NCBI RefSeq assembly: GCF_947495455.1
Contig: NZ_CANLZC010000015.1
Location: 1 to 64,000, forward strand
DNA length: 64,000 bases
DNA from: an uncultured Shewanella sp.
Lineage (GTDB): Bacteria; Pseudomonadota; Gammaproteobacteria; Enterobacterales; Shewanellaceae
Reading direction: 5' to 3'
Part shown: one piece after another, positions 46,276 through 54,037 of the stretch
Layout: the number at the start of each line of letters is the position of its first letter
Position numbering within the stretch: the stretch's first letter is position 1
Translations under genes and position numbers: made by a program
The notes under the pieces: generated by a model
Told to the model about the DNA's origin: nothing
What the model saw: the letters and a program-made list of their open reading frames with translations, nothing else
The model's database searches: none

Positions 46276-47802
46276 TTAGGCTTTTAAATTGTGAAGCAAT
46301 TTATCTATGGCTCGGTAGCTCAAGGCTTGGGCAATATGAGAGCGATCAATGTTTTTGACCTGTTTCAGATCGGCAATTGTTCTAGCAACTCTCTGTATTT
46401 TATGATAACTCCGTACGGATAATCCTAGTTTATTGAGTATTTCTTCTAAATAAACCAAATCGGCAGGATGAAACCAGTTGCTTTTTTTGAGTTGGGTTCC
46501 CGTGAGCTCATTGTTGAATATGCCTGAACGTTCAAGCTGTATTTCGCGAGCTTGCTGTACCCGCTTGGCGATGACTTTACTGGTTTCTTGTTGAGAGTAC
46601 GAATTATTTAAGGTGCCAAGAGGTAATTTAGGAACATCTAATGTTAAATCAAATCTATCTAAAAAAGGGCCTGATAATCGGGATAAATAACGTAATATTT
46701 GATCTGGGTTGGCTCTTGGATTGTTGATATCTCCGCAAGGGCTGGGATTCATTGCTGCAATGAGTTGAAATTGACTGGCATAGGTCAATTTGGCGGCAGC
46801 GCGCGAGATGACTATTTCACCTGTCTCCATAGGTTCTCTGAGGCAATCGAGCACTTTTCGAGGAAATTCGGCAATCTCGTCTAAAAATAATACGCCTTTA
46901 TGAGCCAAAGATATTTCGCCCGGCTGAGGAATACTGCCACCGCCGATAAGTGATATGGCTGAACTGGTATGGTGTGGGTTACGGAATTTTCGTAAAAAGA
47001 ATGTATCTTTGTCTATCGTCAGGCCAGCAACAGAATATAAGGTGGCAACTTCTAAGGCTTCTCGGTAATTCAAATTAGGTAAGATGCTTAATATTCTGCA
47101 GGCTAACATGGTTTTACCTGTTCCTGGTGGCCCCATCATTAATAAATTGTGATTGCCGGCCGCGGCAATTTCTAAGCCTAATTTTGCTTGTTGTTGACCA
47201 AGAATATCGCTTAAGCAACCCGCATTTTTTTTCGGTTGTTGAGTGGATATCTTTTGCCAATGTATTTCCTCTTCTATGCTGGGTAGGTGAGTTTGTCCAT
47301 GCAAAAAAGCGCAAAGTGATTGCAGTGTGCTAGCAAAGTAGACTTTGTTATAGCCGACTAAAATTGCATCTTGTTGATTGTCTATTGGCAGCACAATATC
47401 AACTTGCTGTTTTTGTGCTGCAACGATAACGGGAATAAGGCCTTGACAAGGACGTACATGACCGGAAAGTGCGAGTTCTCCGATAAACTCGATGTGTGTG
47501 AGGGAGCTTAGCGGTATTTGTCCTGATGCGGCCAAAATGCCGATAGCAATGGGGAGGTCATAGCGTCCTCCGTGTTTAGGGAGATCGGCTGGGGCTAAAT
47601 TGACTGTGATTCGACGGACTGGAAACTCAAAACCTGTATTAAGAATAGCACTGCGCACTCTTTCCTTGGATTCTTTGACTGAGGTTTCTGGTAATCCCAC
47701 TAAGTTAAAAGCAGGTAAGCCATTACTTAAGTGCACTTCAACGGTAATTGATGGGGCATCAACACCTTTATTTGCTCTTGTTTTAACACAAGCAATTGCC
47801 AT
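46276..47802 (-). CDS. comM: ComM/YifB family Mg-chelatase-like AAA+ ATPase
   Basis: ComM is a hexameric helicase that promotes branch migration during natural transformation. The 508-residue protein has an N-terminal Lon-protease-like fold (VEVHLSNGLPAFNLVGLPETSVKESKERVR, residues 20-50), Walker A GPPGTGKTMLA near 225, Walker B VLFLDEIAEF, and the family block AAMNPSPCGD. The C-terminal winged helix contains LSVRSYHKIQRVARTIADL. It is divergent from the hydrolase array. With comF it is one of two competence-type genes here, though both are common in non-competent species. Confidence 0.93.
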   Translation of the reverse strand: MAIACVKTRANKGVDAPSITVEVHLSNGLPAFNLVGLPETSVKESKERVRSAILNTGFEFPVRRITVNLAPADLPKHGGRYDLPIAIGILAASGQIPLSSLTHIEFIGELALSGHVRPCQGLIPVIVAAQKQQVDIVLPIDNQQDAILVGYNKVYFASTLQSLCAFLHGQTHLPSIEEEIHWQKISTQQPKKNAGCLSDILGQQQAKLGLEIAAAGNHNLLMMGPPGTGKTMLACRILSILPNLNYREALEVATLYSVAGLTIDKDTFFLRKFRNPHHTSSAISLIGGGSIPQPGEISLAHKGVLFLDEIAEFPRKVLDCLREPMETGEIVISRAAAKLTYASQFQLIAAMNPSPCGDINNPRANPDQILRYLSRLSGPFLDRFDLTLDVPKLPLGTLNNSYSQQETSKVIAKRVQQAREIQLERSGIFNNELTGTQLKKSNWFHPADLVYLEEILNKLGLSVRSYHKIQRVARTIADLKQVKNIDRSHIAQALSYRAIDKLLHNLKA

Positions 47803-48030
47803 AAACTCATCCCTTTATTGATGGCTATGTGTTTTTTTAGAGTGTAGTTGCTGTTTCATTTTTTTATCTTTTATTTTTTATGAGTCGATAATCTACATAA
47901 ATTTACATAATAATATACAAGAGGAAAAATGGGTGAGGCGTTATGCATAATGCATTGATTATAAATAATTTTGTGTCGGTTTCAATATAAATGAATACTT
48001 ACAATTTAGCGCTTCATCTCATCGTAGAAA

Positions 48031-48039
48031 TGTTATAAT
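48031..48039 (+). promoter_or_regulatory. Extended -10 promoter of the hydrolase array
   Basis: TGTTATAAT is a perfect extended -10 element (TGn followed by TATAAT). Transcription would start near 48046, leaving a leader of about 27 bases before the first hydrolase. TAGCGCT occurs on both sides (48007-48013 and 48054-48060) and could be an operator pair. The rest of 47803-48030 is the AT-rich region divergent from comM. Confidence 0.5.
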
Positions 48040-48072
48040 AGCTAACGTATTTATAGCGCTTAGGCTGTTGGT

Positions 48073-48939
48073 ATGTTTGCTTCAAAACATGATAGTTACT
48101 TTTTTAAAACCAGTGATAATGTGACATTGCATTACATTGATAAAGGTCAAGGCCAAGTCATTGTGATGATCCCAAGCTGGACCATGAGTACGGTGCAATA
48201 TCGACATCAAACTGCGATATTAAGCAAAAAATATCGAACGGTTGCCATTGATATGCGAGGTCATGGTCAGTCAGAATATGTCGATTATGGCTATAAAATG
48301 TATCGGTTTGCAAAAGATGTACATGAATTAATACTGCATCTTGAATTAAGTAACGTGATTCTGCTTGGGCATTCTATTGGCGCAGGTATTGTGTATTGTT
48401 ACTGGGATTTGTTTGGTGGAAGTCGATTAGCGAAACTAATCTTAGTTGAAAAGGCGGCTACATCTATGATGAATACTAAGTGGACGCTGAAGCAAAAAAT
48501 GCAATATGGCGCCATATTAGACTCTAAATCTACAATGACTATTAGTAACCAATTTGCGGGAGAAGAAGGTAAAAAATATAAATTTAATTTTGTACACTCG
48601 TTGTTTTCAAAAAAACTGCCGACAATAGAAAAAACATTGATTTTAAAGGCAAGTATGCATGTTCCCAACAAAGCCTCTGCGACGCTTTTTTACAGTAACG
48701 CCTATCAGGACTGGCGTGATCTTTTACCTAGGATCTCGCTGCCAACTTTATTAGTTGTAGGTAGAGCAGGGTTAGTTTCGGTGGCATCGCAAGAATGGTT
48801 ACAACAACAAATAAGTGGCGCTCAACTGGTTATTTTTGAAAAAGAAGAAGGTGGCAGCCACTTTCTTTTTATTGAAAATTATAAGAAGTTTAATCGGGTT
48901 GTGGATGAGTTTATTCAAAATACGGATAGTGGTATCTAA
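48073..48939 (+). CDS. Alpha/beta hydrolase, array member A (Ser intact)
   Basis: A 288-residue alpha/beta-hydrolase-fold protein of the haloperoxidase/esterase-like group without a signal peptide. Family landmarks are DMRGHGQSEYVDYGY and the nucleophile elbow LLGHSIGAG (Ser101); a His in EEGGSHFLFIEN closes the fold. The usual catalytic Asp after strand 6 (GxxDxxxP) is replaced in VVGRAGLVSV. The oxyanion region is PSW rather than HGW. It begins a run of four paralogues separated by 8-9 bases, so it is probably the first gene of an operon. The substrate is unknown. Confidence 0.85.
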   Translation: MFASKHDSYFFKTSDNVTLHYIDKGQGQVIVMIPSWTMSTVQYRHQTAILSKKYRTVAIDMRGHGQSEYVDYGYKMYRFAKDVHELILHLELSNVILLGHSIGAGIVYCYWDLFGGSRLAKLILVEKAATSMMNTKWTLKQKMQYGAILDSKSTMTISNQFAGEEGKKYKFNFVHSLFSKKLPTIEKTLILKASMHVPNKASATLFYSNAYQDWRDLLPRISLPTLLVVGRAGLVSVASQEWLQQQISGAQLVIFEKEEGGSHFLFIENYKKFNRVVDEFIQNTDSGI

Positions 48940-48948
48940 GGTGTTAAT

Positions 48949-49803
48949 ATGAATACTTCTTCAGAACATGGTTATTTTTATACATCAGATAAGGTGAAAT
49001 TACACTACATTGATAGAGGTCAAGGCCAAGTTATTGTGATGATCCCAAGTTGGACCATGAGTACGGTGCAATATCGACATCAAATCGAGGCTTTAAGCCA
49101 AAAGTATCGCACGATTGCAGTGGACATGCGGGGTCATGGAGAGTCTGAATATGTCGATTATGGCTATAAAGTGTATCGTTTCGCAAAAGACGTGTATGAG
49201 CTTTTGCTTCATTTGAAGCTAGACAACGTCGTTCTGTTAGGCCATGTGGTTGGCGCGACAGTTATTTATTGTTACTGGGATTTGTTTGGCGCAGAACGTG
49301 TTGCTAAACTGGTGCTGGTGGACAAGGCTGCAACTATGGTCATTAATTCAAAATGGACACGGGAAGAAAAAGAGAATTTTGGTGCCGTTTTGGATCCTAA
49401 ATCTGCCATCGATATTACCAATCAATTAGCCAGTGAAGCAGGAGAGAAGTATAAATATAATTTTGTACACTCTTTATTTTCAAAAACACTGTCAAAAGAT
49501 GAACAAGATGAAATTATGGCGACCAGTATGAAGTTGCCAAATAAAGAGTCCGCTAGTTTATTTTACAGTAATGCGCATCAGGATTGGCGAGATCTTTTAC
49601 CTCGAATAAACATACCCGTGCTATTGATTGTTGGTCGAGCAAGTGCGGTTTCTGTCTCCTCCCATCAATGGCTGCAACAACAAATACCCAATGCGCAATT
49701 GGTGGTTTTTGAAAAAGAAGAGGGTGGTAATCACTTTGCTTTTTTAGAAAATCCTGAAAAATTTAATCAAGTGGTTGATGATTTCATTCAAGAGCCTTCT
49801 TAG
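48949..49803 (+). CDS. Alpha/beta hydrolase paralogue B, nucleophile replaced by Val
   Basis: A 284-residue close paralogue of member A: long shared blocks include GQVIVMIPSWTMSTVQYRHQ and SEYVDYGYK. At the nucleophile elbow it reads LLGHVVGAT, with Val100 where Ser should be. The acid position is also changed (IVGRASAVSV), while the His in GGNHFAFLENPEKF remains. It is therefore probably catalytically inactive as a serine hydrolase, unless another residue acts. The frame is intact with a ribosome-binding site AAGGTG upstream, so it appears to be retained rather than decaying. Confidence 0.85.
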   Translation: MNTSSEHGYFYTSDKVKLHYIDRGQGQVIVMIPSWTMSTVQYRHQIEALSQKYRTIAVDMRGHGESEYVDYGYKVYRFAKDVYELLLHLKLDNVVLLGHVVGATVIYCYWDLFGAERVAKLVLVDKAATMVINSKWTREEKENFGAVLDPKSAIDITNQLASEAGEKYKYNFVHSLFSKTLSKDEQDEIMATSMKLPNKESASLFYSNAHQDWRDLLPRINIPVLLIVGRASAVSVSSHQWLQQQIPNAQLVVFEKEEGGNHFAFLENPEKFNQVVDDFIQEPS

Positions 49804-49811
49804 GAGGAAGC

Positions 49812-49994
49812 ATGAAACCACTGACGATTTTGCCCGAGGATCATGGTTATTTTAATATCTCAGATAAGGTCATTTTCCATTTATTGAAAACCCCAACAAG
49901 TTCAATCGTGTGCTTGATGACTTCATTCAAGAGCCTTCTTAGGAGGAAGCATGAAACCACTGACGATTTTGCCCGAGGATCATGGTTATTTTAA
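49812..49994 (+). pseudogene. Collapsed hydrolase relic 1 (60-residue out-of-frame ORF)
   Basis: From ATG 49812, with AGGAGGAAG upstream, translation runs 20 residues in the hydrolase frame, shifts out of frame at the deletion junction and continues to a stop 44 bases inside the next unit, giving 60 residues (ending DDFARGSWLF). It is either a relic or a translated novel small protein; the good ribosome-binding site leaves both open. Confidence 0.6.
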
Positions 49995-50133
49995 TATCTC
50001 AGATAAGGTCATTTTCCATTTATTGAAAACCCCAACAAGTTCAATCGTGTGCTTGATGACTTCATTCAAGAGCCTTCTTAGGAGGAAGCATGAAACCGCT
50101 GACGATTTTGCCCGAGGATCATGGTTATTTTAA
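49951..50133 (+). pseudogene. Collapsed hydrolase relic 2 (60-residue out-of-frame ORF)
   Basis: Identical in structure to relic 1, beginning exactly 139 bases later. It overlaps the end of relic 1 and the start of relic 3. It differs from relic 1 by one residue (HETA for HETT), inherited from the third unit. Confidence 0.6.
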
Positions 50134-50272
50134 TACCTCAGATAAGGTCATTTTCCATTTATTGAAAACCCCTACAAGTTCAATCGTGTGCTTGATGACT
50201 TCATTCAAGAGCCTTCTTAGGAGGATGCATGAAACCACTGACGATTTTGCCCGCGGATCATGGTTATTTTAG
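50090..50272 (+). pseudogene. Collapsed hydrolase relic 3 (60-residue out-of-frame ORF)
   Basis: Third unit, with four base changes relative to the first two. Its frame ends 44 bases inside the full-length gene that starts at 50229, so ribosomes finishing it would terminate just after that gene's start codon. Confidence 0.6.
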
Positions 50273-51104
50273 TACCTCAGATAAGGTGAAGCTGCATTAC
50301 ATTGACAAAGGGCAAGGTCAGCCATTGGTGATGTTATCCAGTTGGACCTTGTGTTCACGGCAATTTGAATATCAAATTTTAGGCTTATGTCAAAAGTATC
50401 GTGTTATCGCTCTGGACATGCGGGGGCATGGGCAATCTCAACAAGTGGACTATGGTTATAAAATTTATCGTTTTGCTAAAGATCTTCATGAATTTTTTGA
50501 ATTCTTATCTTTAGATAAGATCACTGCTTTAGGGCACTCCGTTGGTGGCTCTGTTGTGTTATGTTATTGGGAGCTTTTTAATGGGCGAAGACTTGCTAAG
50601 TTAGTTTTGCTTGATAGACCTTCACTAACAATTTCTAATCCTAGTTGGACGCCTGAACAAGTAAAGCACTTTGGTGCTGGAATGGATGAAAATACCGCGG
50701 TCGAGATCAACAATATGATCGCAGGGAGCGGAGGAGCTCAGTATAAAGGGGTATTGTTAAATTGTATGTTAACACCGCCTATTTCTTTGTATTCCAGACA
50801 ATGTTTACTGGATTCAAGCCAGATCGTGCCTGAGCAGCAGTCTGCAACCCTTTTTTATGATGATGTTCACCAAGATTGGCGCTCTGTATTGAAAAGGATC
50901 AATGTGCCAACGCTTATTATTGCTGGAAGAGCGAGTCCGATTTCGCTGTCATCGTTGCAATGGCTACAAGCGCAAATCAAAGATGCGGAATTGGTTATTT
51001 TTGAAGAATATGAAGGCGGAAAACACTTTCCTTTTCTGGAAAATTCCATGAAGTTTAATCGTGTTATAGATAACTTTATGCAACAGGCGTTAGGCGATGC
51101 CTAA
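50229..51104 (+). CDS. Alpha/beta hydrolase, array member C (Ser intact)
   Basis: A 291-residue paralogue whose N-terminus (MKPLTILPADHGYFSTSDKV) is almost the same as in the collapsed units before it. The nucleophile elbow is intact, LGHSVGGS (Ser104), and the His lies in GGKHFPFLEN; the acid position reads AGRASPISL, without Asp. SSWTLCSRQFEYQI occupies the oxyanion region. GAGGATGC before the ATG is the ribosome-binding site. It is 9 bases upstream of member D. Function unknown beyond the fold. Confidence 0.85.
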   Translation: MKPLTILPADHGYFSTSDKVKLHYIDKGQGQPLVMLSSWTLCSRQFEYQILGLCQKYRVIALDMRGHGQSQQVDYGYKIYRFAKDLHEFFEFLSLDKITALGHSVGGSVVLCYWELFNGRRLAKLVLLDRPSLTISNPSWTPEQVKHFGAGMDENTAVEINNMIAGSGGAQYKGVLLNCMLTPPISLYSRQCLLDSSQIVPEQQSATLFYDDVHQDWRSVLKRINVPTLIIAGRASPISLSSLQWLQAQIKDAELVIFEEYEGGKHFPFLENSMKFNRVIDNFMQQALGDA

Positions 51105-51113
51105 AGAGGTCAG

Positions 51114-51962
51114 ATGAATTTCTCTCGATTCGCACATCATTATTTTATGACTAATGATAATGTCAGGCTTCATTATATTGATGAAGGTATGGGCACACCG
51201 TTAGTCTTATTACATGGTTGGTCACAAAGTAGTGAGCAATATAAATATCAAATTGCTGCCTTAAGGGATAAATATCGCGTCATTGCGTTGGATATGCGAG
51301 GGCATGGTTTATCGGAAAAGGTGAGTTATGGCTTTAAAATCTATCGGCTAGCGAAAGATGTGAATGAATTACTTTGTTATTTGAATCTATATAACGCGGT
51401 TGTGTTGGGTCATGCCTCTGGCGCTGCGGTGATGTGTTGTTATTGGGAATTATTTCAAAGTGAGCGACTTGCTAAATTGATATTGGTGGATAAAATTCCG
51501 GTGTTAACTTCAAACCCCACTTGGTCGCCAACAGAGGTGGCCAGTTATGGCTCCTTTGTGGATTCAGCTTCTTCTATGGAGTTTGTGAATACCTTATTGA
51601 GCGAGCAAGCCGATTTGGCCAAAACGATTTTATTACTGAGGCAAATCACTCAAAATATTCAACCTGAGGATAGACAGTTACTCATTGACACTAGTTGTGC
51701 CTTGTCAAACCCTGAAGCTGCTGTTCTTCTGTATAATGAATTTCATCAAGATTGTCGCAATGTTATTGGGCGTATTGATATTCCGACCTTAATCATTGTT
51801 GGTCGAGGCAGTCCCACACCGGTGAGTTCTCAAATATGGATGAAGACTATGATTAAAGGTTCTCAATTAGTGATTTTTGAAGTCGAGGAAGGGGGAAAGC
51901 ATTTTACATTTATTGAAAACCCTGAAAAGTTCAATCATGTTGTTGACGGGTTTATTCATTAA
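51114..51962 (+). CDS. Alpha/beta hydrolase paralogue D, nucleophile replaced by Ala
   Basis: A 282-residue paralogue with the more canonical oxyanion motif LLHGWSQSSEQYKYQ, but with VLGHASGAA at the elbow: Ala101 occupies the Ser position and a Ser follows one residue later. The acid position is VGRGSPTPV; the His lies in GGKHFTFIENPEKF. It is likely inactive, or the shifted Ser is used in a distorted site. Its end overlaps the 3' end of the convergent PLP-enzyme gene by 11 bases. It is the last gene of the array; I see no terminator. Confidence 0.85.
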   Translation: MNFSRFAHHYFMTNDNVRLHYIDEGMGTPLVLLHGWSQSSEQYKYQIAALRDKYRVIALDMRGHGLSEKVSYGFKIYRLAKDVNELLCYLNLYNAVVLGHASGAAVMCCYWELFQSERLAKLILVDKIPVLTSNPTWSPTEVASYGSFVDSASSMEFVNTLLSEQADLAKTILLLRQITQNIQPEDRQLLIDTSCALSNPEAAVLLYNEFHQDCRNVIGRIDIPTLIIVGRGSPTPVSSQIWMKTMIKGSQLVIFEVEEGGKHFTFIENPEKFNHVVDGFIH

Positions 51963-53079
51963 GTGTCAACATTTGTATTTGCTCCGTGGCCTTTAATCCA
52001 TGACCTGTTATGACTCCGACCGTAGTTTGCTCAGGCTTAATAATATTATTTTCAATGAGTGTGCTTATTCCTGCAAAGGCCGTCGCTGAGGTGGGCTCAA
52101 TGAAAAAGCCTTTTTGCCCCATCTTTATTAAGGCTTGTTTGATCTGTTGTTCTGTGACATCAATAAATTGGCCTTGAGTACGGCGTACAAACTGAATAAT
52201 CTCAAATATGCGGGAAGATCGAGTGATACGGATCCCCTCTGCTATGGTATTTTTAGGCTTTAATGGGGAATCATCGTTATTAAACTGTTTAACAAAAGGA
52301 TTGATAGCGGCAGATTGAATGCCGAATAATCTTGGTATTTTGCTGATTTCTCCAGCCCTTAAAAGTTCATTGAAGCCGAGGTAGGCGCCAGCAATCAGGC
52401 TGCCATTGCCTGCTGGAACGATGAAATTATCTGGCGCTTGAAAGTTATTTTGCTCCCAGATCTCATAAGCGATGGATTTGACGCCTTCAATAAATAATGG
52501 ATGCCAATTGTGGCCAACATAATAACTCCCGTGGGTCTGTAGGCTGTTGATTGCTGCATTGGCAACATCTTCTCGCGTACCGTTAATTTCGATACAATTG
52601 GCGCCATACATTTTAGTTTGTACTATTTTTCCTGCCGCCGTGCCTGCGGGAAGGAAGACATTCAGTGTTAAGTTGCCTTTGGCGCAATATCCGGCATAGG
52701 CTGAGCCACCATTGCCGCTGGAGTCTTCTGCAAAACAGTCGATGCCTTGTTTGGCTAAAGTGTTAATGACCATGGCAGCGCCCCTTGCTTTAAAGGAACC
52801 TGTGGGCATTGAGGAGTCCATTTTAACGAGAATGGGAATATTATCCCATAATGTTTCAGGCATAGGTGTGAGGGTTTCATTAAAAGATACAGTGACATCC
52901 GCTCTTGTAATGGGGTATGCCTTACAGTAGCGCCAAAGCGAAAAATCATGCTGTATAATATCGTGCTTATTTAACCTTAAGTTATCGTTTTTCAGCCAAA
53001 GGGCACCTCCACAGTCACATTTGATACGGGTGGGCTCTGGTAGATAGTGAGTTTGGCATTGCATACACCAATATTGCAT
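51952..53079 (-). CDS. Threonine-synthase-like PLP-dependent enzyme
   Basis: The 375-residue product begins with a zinc-ribbon-like segment (CMQC, then CDCGG, residues 5-27) and continues as a fold-type II PLP enzyme. The PLP lysine is in MPTGSFKARGA and the phosphate-binding glycines in SSGNGGSAYAGYC; VPAGNGSLIAGAYLG is the second family block. This matches threonine synthase-type proteins (phosphohomoserine to threonine), but related enzymes act on other amino acids and I cannot fix the substrate. It lies 42 bases downstream of an AraC regulator on the same strand and may be controlled by it. Confidence 0.82.
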   Translation of the reverse strand: MQYWCMQCQTHYLPEPTRIKCDCGGALWLKNDNLRLNKHDIIQHDFSLWRYCKAYPITRADVTVSFNETLTPMPETLWDNIPILVKMDSSMPTGSFKARGAAMVINTLAKQGIDCFAEDSSGNGGSAYAGYCAKGNLTLNVFLPAGTAAGKIVQTKMYGANCIEINGTREDVANAAINSLQTHGSYYVGHNWHPLFIEGVKSIAYEIWEQNNFQAPDNFIVPAGNGSLIAGAYLGFNELLRAGEISKIPRLFGIQSAAINPFVKQFNNDDSPLKPKNTIAEGIRITRSSRIFEIIQFVRRTQGQFIDVTEQQIKQALIKMGQKGFFIEPTSATAFAGISTLIENNIIKPEQTTVGVITGHGLKATEQIQMLTLNE

Positions 53080-53121
53080 CATAGGTCCTCTACTGTTTAG
53101 CACTTTATATCATAATGATAT

Positions 53122-53898
53122 TTATAATAAATGCTTTAAATAACTTTTAGGCGAAGCATGTAAGTGCTTTTTAAATACTTGAATAAAGCTGGAGCTGGAG
53201 CTGTAGCCCAGATCTAAGGCAACTTGAGTGATAGAAGTATTGGTTTGTAAACGCTCAAGCCCAATTAATACACGTAGTTTTTGTCGCCAATCACTAAAGC
53301 CTAATTGGCATTCTTTAATAAAGATACGGTTCAATGTACGAACCGATGCACCCGATAGGGCAGCTAACTCGGGTAAGGTTCGATTATCGGCAGGATTTTT
53401 TTGTAGTATTTGGCAGATCGTTTTGAGGCGAGGATCGCTTGGCCAAGGTAAATGCAATGGACTCTCAGTAGCATGCTTTATTTCCTCAATGATCAAAGTC
53501 ATCATGGCTCGGTCAATATGATCGGTATGGTACGGTTGTTGCCATGCATTGCAGCCACGAAGAATGAGCTCTTTTAAAAAATCAGAGACTTCAATCACTT
53601 TGATCTTATTACCGATTTCTTCCCCTAATTCATCACTTATATGTAAGCTTCGATAATCCACAGTTGATAAATTATTGACTTGGTGTGTGATATATTTTGG
53701 CAGCCAAACGGCTCTTTGTGGAGGGATAACAAAACTTTGATTGTCGGCAATGATGTTCATGGTGCCTTTAACGGCATATTGTAATTGGCACCACGTATGA
53801 TGGTGAGGTGTGCCTATCGTATTGGCCTCATGGGTGGCGACAATACCTTCCATTGGGTGTTGCATGACTTTTTTAAGCTTAAAGGGGTAGGGCGTCAT
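53122..53898 (-). CDS. AraC family transcriptional regulator with N-terminal cupin
   Basis: A 258-residue regulator. The N-terminal half is a cupin-like sensor domain (TPHHHTWCQLQYAVKGTMNI, then FVIPPQRAVWLPKYITHQV) and the C-terminal half carries two helix-turn-helix motifs (LPELAALSGASVRTLNRIF and ITQVALDLGYSSSSSFIQVFKK). It is upstream of the threonine-synthase-like gene and divergent from the MFS carrier at 54038, so it probably controls one or both in response to a small ligand. Confidence 0.92.
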   Translation of the reverse strand: MTPYPFKLKKVMQHPMEGIVATHEANTIGTPHHHTWCQLQYAVKGTMNIIADNQSFVIPPQRAVWLPKYITHQVNNLSTVDYRSLHISDELGEEIGNKIKVIEVSDFLKELILRGCNAWQQPYHTDHIDRAMMTLIIEEIKHATESPLHLPWPSDPRLKTICQILQKNPADNRTLPELAALSGASVRTLNRIFIKECQLGFSDWRQKLRVLIGLERLQTNTSITQVALDLGYSSSSSFIQVFKKHLHASPKSYLKHLL

Positions 53899-54037
53899 GT
53901 TGGCTATTCCTCATGAATATATCAAAGGAGTGGATTCAGTATGGCGTATTTGATAAATAATACGTCATAATTAATGAAGTTTGCCACATTATTTCTCAGT
54001 AGACTGCTTACTATTATCTTATAACTTAGGAATAGAA

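Larger units (their letters stand above)
49812..50228 (+). repeat. Three tandem 139-bp collapsed hydrolase units
   Basis: Units at 49812-49950, 49951-50089 and 50090-50228 repeat with an exact 139-base period. Each holds the first 20 codons of a hydrolase gene (MKPLTILPEDHGYFNISDKV), then, in another frame, its last 22 codons (FPFIENPNKFNRVLDDFIQE, then PS and stop), then GAGGAAGC before the next ATG. Units 1 and 2 are identical; unit 3 differs from them at four positions. The shared GGT at the junction suggests a microhomology deletion followed by tandem amplification. Confidence 0.93.

Noticed and set aside
49812..50228. Tandem 139-bp repeats considered as a CRISPR-like or satellite array
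   Set aside because: There are no unique spacers; the whole period is derived from hydrolase gene ends.
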